Shown here one piece after another: positions 5,492 to 11,103 of a stretch of DNA of 11,103 nucleotides. Positions within the stretch are counted from its first letter, which is position 1. Every line of letters begins with the position of its first letter. Source of the DNA: Desulfobacteraceae bacterium (GTDB taxonomy: Bacteria > Desulfobacterota > Desulfobacteria > Desulfobacterales > SG8-13). The notes under the pieces are model-generated. The model searched no databases, was not told the DNA's origin, and saw only the letters and a program-made list of their open reading frames with translations. The stretch is from assembly GCA_029287875.1 (NCBI GenBank), contig JARFQH010000351.1, positions 1 through 11,103 of the forward strand, written 5' to 3'. The position numbers were made by a program, and so were the translations under genes.

Positions 5492-6022
5492 ATGGACCAT
5501 ACCGCGACGACAACACCCCTTTCAAACCGCTCGGTCAGTGACAGTGTCATGATTGCCCTGCGGAAGATCATTCGGGCGATCGAGATGAATTCCAAAAAAC
5601 TTTTCAAGCGGGTCGGGTTGACCGGGCCGCAACTTGTCATTCTACAGGAGATATCGCGCAGTGAAAAAATCACTGTTGGAGATATCGCGCAGGCCGTCAG
5701 CCTCAGTCAGGCGACGGTAACAGGTATTCTCGAGCGAATGGAAAATCGCGGGCTGCTCGCCCGAGAGCGCAGCAACCAAGATAAACGACGCATAATGGTC
5801 AGCATCTCTGCTACCGGAAAACAGATCCTTAAAGACGCGCCACCATTGATGCAGGAAGCATTTGTCGAAAAATTCTCTTGCCTTCAGGAATGGGAACAGA
5901 CGATGATTTTGAGCGCCCTGCAGCGCCTGGTCACCATAATGGATGCCAAGTCGATTCAGACAACCAACTCTATCGACTGCCAGATCGTAAAATCAGGCGA
6001 GACCACGTCAAGGTCTTTTTAG
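5492..6022 (+). CDS. MarR-family regulator resembling CosR/EctR (compatible-solute regulator)
   Basis: A 176-residue winged-helix protein. ATG 5492 follows an in-frame TAA directly, so it is the first possible start; no good Shine-Dalgarno is visible. A dimerisation helix (16-40) leads to VGLTGPQLVILQEI (41-54), then the winged helix with TVGDIAQAVSLSQATVTGIL (61-80; the recognition helix is about 70-84) and the wing with DKRR (97-100), the MarR DxR feature. The region GLTGPQL...AVSLSQATVTGILERM...QDKRR...LQEWEQ resembles Vibrio CosR and methylotroph EctR, which repress ectoine and betaine genes under low salt. That comparison is from memory. It lies 42 nt upstream of proV, probably co-transcribed, so it likely controls the importer and itself. 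A perfect 15-bp direct repeat (5647-5661 and 5678-5692) is embedded in the coding sequence. Family call firm, regulon inferred. Confidence 0.9.
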   Translation: MDHTATTTPLSNRSVSDSVMIALRKIIRAIEMNSKKLFKRVGLTGPQLVILQEISRSEKITVGDIAQAVSLSQATVTGILERMENRGLLARERSNQDKRRIMVSISATGKQILKDAPPLMQEAFVEKFSCLQEWEQTMILSALQRLVTIMDAKSIQTTNSIDCQIVKSGETTSRSF

Positions 6023-6064
6023 TGACATGCAGCAAACCAATCCCATCGGCATAGGATCATATAT

Positions 6065-7276
6065 ATGGATAAAATTGTTGTAGAGAATCTGTACAAGATT
6101 TTCGGCGCCCAGCCGGAAAAGGCCATGGAGTTCCTCCAAGAGGGGCAGAGCAAAGCGTCCATACTCGAAAAAACCGGCATGACCGTTGGGGTCGACAATG
6201 CCAGCTTTACCATCGAATCCGGTGAAATTTTTGTCATCATGGGATTGTCCGGTTCCGGCAAATCCACCATTGTGCGCATGCTCAATCGACTCATCGAGCC
6301 CACTGCCGGCAAAGTGATCGTGGATGAGAAAGATGTCACTCAAATGGGCCAGAATGAGTTGGTTAAATTCCGCTTGCACAATATGAGTATGGTTTTTCAA
6401 TCGTTTGCGCTCATGCCGCATCTGTCGGTGCTGGACAATGCCTCTTTTGGCCTCGAACTCGCCAAGGTTGACAAAGCAAAACGCAGGGAACGCGCCATGC
6501 AGGCGCTGGCGCAGGTGGGCCTGACCGGATGGGAGAACTCGTATCCGTCTGAACTCAGCGGTGGAATGCAGCAGCGGGTAGGCCTGGCCCGCGGCCTGGC
6601 TGTAGACCCTGATATCATACTCATGGATGAAGCGTTTTCCGCCCTCGATCCATTGATCCGAACGGAGATGCAGGATGAATTGCTCAAACTGCAGGAGGAT
6701 GATCAGCGCACCATCGTTTTCATCTCCCACGATCTGGACGAAGCCCTGCGCATCGGTGACCGCATCGCCATCATGGAAGGGGGGCGTGTTGTCCAAGTGG
6801 GCACACCGGAGGATATTTTGCAGAATCCGGCAGATGACTACGTGCGTGCCTTTTTTAGGGGGGTTGATCCGACGAACGTCATATCGGCCGGCGATATCGT
6901 ACGCGACACTTACCCGACGCTCATCAAAACCAAGGTGGGGAGCCTGCGCGCGACCCACGAATTGTTAAGCGGCAGTGAACACGACCATTGCTATGTGCTC
7001 GACGCGGACCGCCACTTTCTAGGCATCGTTTCAGCGGATTCGCTGCGCGAGGCCATGGAAAGCCGAGCACCCGACAGTCCGATTGACCAAGCTTTTCTAA
7101 ATGGTGTCAGCCCCGCCAACATGAACGATTCCATGCAGAATATTCTACCTGCAGTTGCCTCCAGCAGCTGGCCGGTTCCGGTCGTGGACGATCAGAATGT
7201 CTATAAAGGCGTGGTTTCCAAAAACCGCTTTCTCAGAACACTGCATCGTACCGATGAGAACATGGAAAACACGTAA
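6065..7276 (+). CDS. proV: Glycine betaine/proline betaine ABC importer, ATPase subunit with CBS domains
   Basis: A 403-residue cytosolic ATPase, the length of ProV/OpuAA. A weak AGGA (6053-6056) precedes ATG 6065. The N-terminal stretch (1-40) with KIFGAQPEKAM is typical of this subfamily. Motifs: Walker A GLSGSGKST (60-68), Q-loop Gln112, signature LSGGMQQ (164-170), Walker B ILMDEA with Glu189, and H-loop His222. After FRGVDPTNVISAGD (265-278) come two CBS repeats (about 280-335 and 340-395; VLDADRHFLGIVSADS and VPVVDDQNVYKGVV). In OpuA-type importers the CBS pair senses ionic strength or cyclic di-AMP and gates transport. The protein powers uptake through the downstream permease. The 86-nt gap to proW contains only a short GCTTC/GAAGC hairpin. 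All catalytic residues are present. Confidence 0.96.
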   Translation: MDKIVVENLYKIFGAQPEKAMEFLQEGQSKASILEKTGMTVGVDNASFTIESGEIFVIMGLSGSGKSTIVRMLNRLIEPTAGKVIVDEKDVTQMGQNELVKFRLHNMSMVFQSFALMPHLSVLDNASFGLELAKVDKAKRRERAMQALAQVGLTGWENSYPSELSGGMQQRVGLARGLAVDPDIILMDEAFSALDPLIRTEMQDELLKLQEDDQRTIVFISHDLDEALRIGDRIAIMEGGRVVQVGTPEDILQNPADDYVRAFFRGVDPTNVISAGDIVRDTYPTLIKTKVGSLRATHELLSGSEHDHCYVLDADRHFLGIVSADSLREAMESRAPDSPIDQAFLNGVSPANMNDSMQNILPAVASSSWPVPVVDDQNVYKGVVSKNRFLRTLHRTDENMENT

Positions 7277-7362
7277 ATCATCACTAATGCCGTTAGGCTT
7301 CTATGAAGCGCGTAATCGTTCGCCTATTCTTTAAACGTTTTGCATGATCATGGAGAAGGGCC

Positions 7363-8208
7363 ATGTTTGAAGATAAAGTGATTCCACTCGATGTGTGGGT
7401 CTCACAGTTTGTCGACTGGCTGGTCGATAACTACCGGGATTTTTTTCAGGCCATCAAATGGCCGGTGGAACAGACCCTGAACGGACTCGATGCCGGCTTG
7501 AATGCGCTTCCTGCGTTTATTGTCATTGCGGTCCTCGCGATCGCAGCCTGGCGTTTTTCCGGCAAAGGGCTGGCCATTTTCACCATCATCTCCATGACGA
7601 TTATCGGGCTGCTCGGCCTTTGGGAAGATACCATGACGACGTTGGCCATGGTGCTGTCATCGGTCCTTTTCTGCGCCCTGGCAGGGATTCCGCTCGGCAT
7701 TTGGTCCGGCCGGAATGATGCCTTCGAGACCAGCATTCGCCCGGTGCTGGATGCGATGCAGACCACACCGGCGTTTGTCTACCTGGTGCCCATTGTCATG
7801 CTCTTTTCGGTCGGAAACGTGGCTGGTGTATTGGCGACCATCATTTTTGCCTTGCCGCCTATTATCCGCCTGACCAGTTTGGGTATCCGGCAAGTCCATC
7901 CCGAGCTGGTGGAGGCGGCGCAGGCCTTTGGCGCCACCAACTGGCAGGTTCTGATCCGGGTCCAGGTTCCCCTGGCCATGCCCACAATCCTGGCCGGACT
8001 CAACCAAACCATCATGATGGCGCTGTCCATGGTCGTGATTGCGGCGCTCATCGGCGCCGGCGGGTTGGGATCACCGGTGATTCTGGGGTTGAACACCCTG
8101 GATATCGGCCGGGCCGTCATCGGTGGGCTGAGCATCGTGTTGATGGCTATCGTTCTCGATCGAGTTACCCAGTCTATGGCGCAACAAAAAAAACGAGCCC
8201 GCAAATGA
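7363..8208 (+). CDS. proW: Glycine betaine/proline betaine ABC importer, permease subunit
   Basis: A 281-residue inner-membrane protein, close to the OpuAB length and shorter at the N-terminus than E. coli ProW. GGAGAAGG lies a few bases before ATG 7363. An amphipathic N-terminus (DVWVSQFVDWLVDNYRDFFQ, 10-29) leads to about six or seven hydrophobic segments (near 50-64, 70-87, 93-113, 138-166, 212-235 and 248-266). The EAA coupling loop for the ATPase is EAAQAFGATNWQVLIRVQVP (184-203). GAGGLGSPVILGLNTLD (231-247) is typical of the betaine permease family. It forms a homodimeric pore with two ProV subunits and receives substrate from ProX. Complete and unremarkable. Confidence 0.95.
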   Translation: MFEDKVIPLDVWVSQFVDWLVDNYRDFFQAIKWPVEQTLNGLDAGLNALPAFIVIAVLAIAAWRFSGKGLAIFTIISMTIIGLLGLWEDTMTTLAMVLSSVLFCALAGIPLGIWSGRNDAFETSIRPVLDAMQTTPAFVYLVPIVMLFSVGNVAGVLATIIFALPPIIRLTSLGIRQVHPELVEAAQAFGATNWQVLIRVQVPLAMPTILAGLNQTIMMALSMVVIAALIGAGGLGSPVILGLNTLDIGRAVIGGLSIVLMAIVLDRVTQSMAQQKKRARK

Positions 8209-8254
8209 AAACGGTTGTCGAATCCATCACATTACTCAAATAAACCACTCAATC

Positions 8255-8261
8255 AAGGAGG
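8255..8261 (+). promoter_or_regulatory. Strong Shine-Dalgarno of proX
   Basis: AAGGAGG followed by T lies 5 nt before ATG 8267, the strongest ribosome site in the window. It fits the need for excess binding protein over permease. Confidence 0.75.
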
Positions 8262-8266
8262 TCCCT

Positions 8267-9301
8267 ATGCAAACCTTATCACGAATTTTAATTACGGTCT
8301 TCGTCTGTCTGACAATCGCTGCCATGCCTGCATTCGCCGACGACATGAAGCCGGGCAAGGGCGTCACGGCTCAGCCCGCGCGCGCCACATGGAATACCGG
8401 ATTTTTTCAGGAAGCCCTGGTGCGCCGTGGCCTGGAAGAACTGGGTTACACAGTCAAAAACCCAAAGGACCTGGCGAATCCGATTTTTTACAAGTCCGTC
8501 GCCCTCGGCGATTTAGATTACTGGACCAATGGTTGGTTCCCCATGCACAACGCACAGCTGCCCAAGGGGTTTTACGATGATGCCGACAAGTACGGTTACG
8601 TTGTCAAAGCCGGCGGTTTGCAGGGCTACCTGGTTTCTAAAAAAGAGGTGGAAAAGTTCAACATCAAATCATTGGAAGATTTCAAGCGCGACGAAGTCAA
8701 AAAGGCCTTTGACACAAACGGCGACGGCAAAGCCGATCTGACCGCCTGCCCACCGGGCTGGGGATGCGAACAAGTAATTGCCCACCACATGAAAGTCTAC
8801 GGTCTCGAAGATTACATCAATCCGGTCAAGGCCGCTTATGAAGCCGGCATGGCCTCAGCCATAGGTAATTACAAAAGCGGAGGGCCGGTCTTCTTCTACA
8901 CCTGGACACCCAACTGGACGGTCTACAAGCTCAAACCCGGCCGGGATGTGATGTGGATCAACGTGCCCGAAATTATGCCTACCGAAGCGCAGAAAACTGC
9001 CGAAGAGCGTATGACGGTATCTGGTGTTGAGGGTGCGGTCAGCGATCCGATCAAACTCGGGTTTGTCGTTTCCGACATTCAGATCGTCGCCAACAAGAAA
9101 TTTATCGAGAAAAACCCGGCTGCCGAGAAGTTCTTTGAGGTGTTTTCGCTCCCGTTGCCAGATATCAACGAGCAGAATACCCTCATGAACGAGGGTCAAA
9201 AATCGCAGAAGGACATCGAAAAACACGTTGAGGCGTGGATTGCGAAAAACAAGGACAAATGGAATGGGTGGCTTGCGGAGGCACGCAAGGCAGCCAAATA
9301 G
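8267..9301 (+). CDS. proX: Periplasmic glycine betaine/proline betaine-binding protein
   Basis: A 344-residue binding protein. The Sec signal peptide covers residues 1-24, with cleavage expected after AFA before DDMKPG. It aligns with E. coli ProX (compared from memory). Trp90 and His94 in NGWFPMHN match Trp65/His69; Trp165, Gly166 and Cys167 in PPGWGCE match Trp140-Cys142; Trp213 in YTWTPNW matches Trp188 with identical 48-residue spacing. These form the aromatic cage for the quaternary ammonium and the carboxylate site, so betaine binding is well supported. DTNGDGKADL (149-158) is an EF-hand-like loop also present in E. coli ProX. The protein has no lipobox, so it should be freely periplasmic. 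Last gene of the operon; a terminator lies 25 nt beyond. Confidence 0.96.
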   Translation: MQTLSRILITVFVCLTIAAMPAFADDMKPGKGVTAQPARATWNTGFFQEALVRRGLEELGYTVKNPKDLANPIFYKSVALGDLDYWTNGWFPMHNAQLPKGFYDDADKYGYVVKAGGLQGYLVSKKEVEKFNIKSLEDFKRDEVKKAFDTNGDGKADLTACPPGWGCEQVIAHHMKVYGLEDYINPVKAAYEAGMASAIGNYKSGGPVFFYTWTPNWTVYKLKPGRDVMWINVPEIMPTEAQKTAEERMTVSGVEGAVSDPIKLGFVVSDIQIVANKKFIEKNPAAEKFFEVFSLPLPDINEQNTLMNEGQKSQKDIEKHVEAWIAKNKDKWNGWLAEARKAAK

Positions 9302-9325
9302 GCCGATTGCAAAGTGATAATAATC

Positions 9326-9360
9326 AAGCCCGGAGCCGGTGCCATCGCTTCGGGCTTTTT
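9326..9360 (+). terminator. Intrinsic terminator of the MarR-proVWX operon
   Basis: AAGCCCGGAGC (9326-9336) pairs with GCTTCGGGCTT (9347-9357) as an 11-bp stem with one G-T wobble and a 10-nt loop. It runs straight into TTTTT (9356-9360). Position and structure are typical. Confidence 0.88.
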
Positions 9361-9590
9361 ACATCCAGAATTGTTAAGGCACTCTGGTTTTGTAAAGCGG
9401 AGCAAATTGAATCACAGGTGGGTTTTCAAAAATCGGGCACTTTATCAAGGCTACCTTAGGCGTATTTGTTCGGCCTCTTTCCTATCCCGGCTGTTTTATA
9501 AAGATTTTTCAGCAGGGCTTATCCGCTTCCTTCAATGCCTCACGGCTGAAGTAGGAATCGAAATCCACCAGGGAGGCGGATGGTGGACTT
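9361..9590. other. Convergent spacer between proX and the channel gene
   Basis: No gene is recognised. A hairpin TCCACCA/TGGTGGA (9564-9570 and 9581-9587, 10-nt loop) lies directly downstream of the channel gene's stop on the minus strand. Only three T follow it, so it is at best a weak terminator for that gene. Confidence 0.5.
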
Positions 9591-11103
9591 TCACGGCCCG
9601 AACCATTTTTTGTTGACGTCTTCATACTCGCCGGATTCTTCGAGCTGCAGCAGGGCGATATTAATGCGATCCCTCAGATCGCTTTTACGGGGAAGGGCGA
9701 TGCCGTAACTTTTCTCTTTGAAAATCAAGCCGACAACCTGGACCTTGCCTTTTCCTTTTTTGGACGCGTAGTGCTGAAGGACGGGTGCATCATAAACAAC
9801 GGCATCCACTTTACCGGTCTCTAATAAGCGGTAACCTTTTTCCACATTCTCTAGTTCGATAGTCTGCATACCCTGTACTGCAAGATATTCGGCAGCCGTA
9901 CTTTTCTGAACCGTTGCCACCCGCTTGCCAAAAAGATCTTCGGGTCCGTTAATGGTTCCGTGCAACTTCTGGACTGTGGCAGTGGAGGAAACACTGGCTG
10001 TAAAATAGGCAAAAACAAAATAACCGGCCAATATCCAAACAAGAGCAAATAGCCGCCCGATGGTTCCCTTCGGTGTTTTATCCCCATAGCCGACTGTCGT
10101 GACGGTTACGACGGCCCACCAGATGGATTGCCAGAGGCCTTGCGGATAGCTTTCTGGAAACTGCGGGTTGTGCCGGCGCTCAAGAACCCAGATGATATGT
10201 GCGGCAATCAGCAGGACAAACAAGAAAACAGCGACGCCGATAAGCAGTTTTCGGGAAAATATGATTGCAACAGCCTTGCTTAAAATATCGCCGGGCAACG
10301 ATCCGGACACTTTCGGGACCATGATCTGAAGCCCCGACTCAAAATATGAATGCGAAAAATCAAGGACTTGCTCGCGTTTTGAAGTAATGCCGATTCCAGC
10401 AACCGCCACATCTGCTACGCCACGTTTTACTTCATCCAGTAGCTTAGCTATCGTATTTACGCCATATATTCTATATTCCAAACCGAGTTTCCGAGCAATT
10501 TTTACCCACAGTTCAATGCTGAAGCCGACATATTTCCCCTCATGGTAGATCACGAAAGGTTCAGAGCGCTGGGTCACCACACGCAGAACCTTGGCCTTTG
10601 GCTTGGTTCCGATTTCACCTTCCGGCAAAAGGATATCTTCTCTCGATGATTTAAGTGTTTTAGCTTCTTCCAGCCAGCGGTCTATCTTGTCCCAGTTGCC
10701 TTGGATCCATTGCTGGGCGTGACGCTGAATGTCTGCATAGTCATCTTCAGCGTCAAGCATCTTCGCGTTCTGCCGGGAAATATCCTCGAGAGGAATTTCC
10801 ACCGATTCCAACAATCGTCTGATATCCGGATAATTTTCCAGAAATTGTTTATTGGCCACGACCCGGATGTCGTTGGGAGGAAATCCCATCGCACAGGGGT
10901 CTGCTGCACACCCCGGAACACCCGCGATGATGGTTCGCCCCTCCATGTCCTGCTGGTCAATGGGAAGACTGGGAAACGGCACCTGCAGCCACACGACATC
11001 CCTACCCGGCACCAGCGTACCCACCGTCCAGTTGGGTGTCCAGGTGTAAAACAGAATCGGTTCGCCGCGTTTATAGCGGGCGATGGTATCGTCCATCAGC
11101 GGC
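9591..11103 (-). CDS. ProX-like betaine-binding domain fused to a GluR0-type ligand-gated K+ channel; N-terminus beyond window
   Basis: The minus-strand frame is open from the right edge to TGA 9593-9591; visible residues are numbered from Met at 11096, preceded by two more codons. Residues 1-145 are the C-terminal half of a ProX/OpuAC domain: DTIARYKRGEPI (3-14), YTWTPNW (17-23, Trp19 matching E. coli ProX Trp188), VVWLQVPF (34-41) and GFPPNDIRVVANK (71-83), with Cys63 and Cys68 possibly disulfide-bonded. About 190 residues should lie outside the window. After a linker comes an amino-acid-binding domain (SBP_bac_3): lobe S1 at 167-260, with ITSKREQVLDFS (237-248) and Arg241 as carboxylate ligand, and lobe S2 at 380-501, with KST (398-400) and Asp436. 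Between them lie M1 (283-306), pore loop with TTVGYGD (333-339) and M2 (346-370), as in cyanobacterial GluR0. ERRH after M1 fits a cytosolic turn. Predicted role: inner-membrane K+ channel controlled by periplasmic ligands. Convergent with proVWX. Architecture seen directly; gating ligands inferred. Confidence 0.93.
   Translation of the reverse strand, partial: PLMDDTIARYKRGEPILFYTWTPNWTVGTLVPGRDVVWLQVPFPSLPIDQQDMEGRTIIAGVPGCAADPCAMGFPPNDIRVVANKQFLENYPDIRRLLESVEIPLEDISRQNAKMLDAEDDYADIQRHAQQWIQGNWDKIDRWLEEAKTLKSSREDILLPEGEIGTKPKAKVLRVVTQRSEPFVIYHEGKYVGFSIELWVKIARKLGLEYRIYGVNTIAKLLDEVKRGVADVAVAGIGITSKREQVLDFSHSYFESGLQIMVPKVSGSLPGDILSKAVAIIFSRKLLIGVAVFLFVLLIAAHIIWVLERRHNPQFPESYPQGLWQSIWWAVVTVTTVGYGDKTPKGTIGRLFALVWILAGYFVFAYFTASVSSTATVQKLHGTINGPEDLFGKRVATVQKSTAAEYLAVQGMQTIELENVEKGYRLLETGKVDAVVYDAPVLQHYASKKGKGKVQVVGLIFKEKSYGIALPRKSDLRDRINIALLQLEESGEYEDVNKKWFGP

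Noticed and set aside
6008..6958. 316-codon minus-strand open frame
   Set aside because: It lies opposite the ATPase gene, whose Walker and signature motifs are intact. The antisense translation resembles nothing and arises from codon bias.
7292..7298. GTTAGGC, the classical integron core-site heptamer, between proV and proW
   Set aside because: No partner RYYYAAC box or attC-like fold surrounds it, and it sits inside a normal operon gap.
1..11103. tRNA, rRNA or CRISPR arrays
   Set aside because: No cloverleaf-like T-arm (GGTTCGANTCC), no rRNA-like blocks and no regularly spaced repeats were found on reading through the window.

Overview
The window looks like chromosomal DNA from a Gram-negative, moderately GC-rich, salt-exposed bacterium. 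The gene set (osmoprotectant uptake, a CosR/EctR-like MarR regulator, periplasmic binding proteins, a lipoprotein zinc protease) and the repeat-rich spacers fit a marine sulfate-reducer-like Desulfobacterota lineage. That assignment is an inference from overall feel; no marker gene here fixes the taxon.

Left part (1-4930): an SRAP-domain DNA-crosslink sensor on the minus strand runs off the left edge. A spacer of about 500 bp with hairpins follows, then a small antibiotic-biosynthesis-monooxygenase-fold protein (minus) with its own promoter. Next comes a spacer holding an inverted-repeat element, a lipoprotein zinc aminopeptidase of the PF10023 type (plus), and a zinc-free quinone-oxidoreductase-like dehydrogenase (plus). 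The stop codon of the dehydrogenase abuts a 71-bp repeat that also occurs, inverted, at 1881-1951. About 50 bp further on lies a roughly 200-bp imperfect palindrome. No convincing gene lies between 4450 and 4930. A short unrecognised ORF (4930-5244, minus) follows.

Right part (5280-9360): a very AT-rich leader (32 G/C in 180 bases over 5281-5460) precedes a four-gene plus-strand unit. It encodes a MarR-type regulator resembling CosR/EctR, then the ATPase (proV/opuAA type, with CBS domains), permease (proW/opuAB type) and periplasmic binding protein (proX type) of a glycine betaine/proline betaine ABC importer. A strong intrinsic terminator closes the unit. The layout suggests a salinity-responsive, self-regulated uptake operon.

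Convergent to it on the minus strand (9591 to the right edge) is the most remarkable gene. It is one open frame joining a ProX-type betaine-binding domain to a GluR0-type ligand-gated potassium channel: an amino-acid-binding periplasmic domain split by a two-helix pore with the filter TTVGYGD. The N-terminal half of its betaine domain lies outside the window. It looks like a potassium channel gated or modulated by osmolytes, with two stacked ligand-binding modules, next to the betaine importer. This would tie the two main osmolytes, K+ and betaine, together in one locus.
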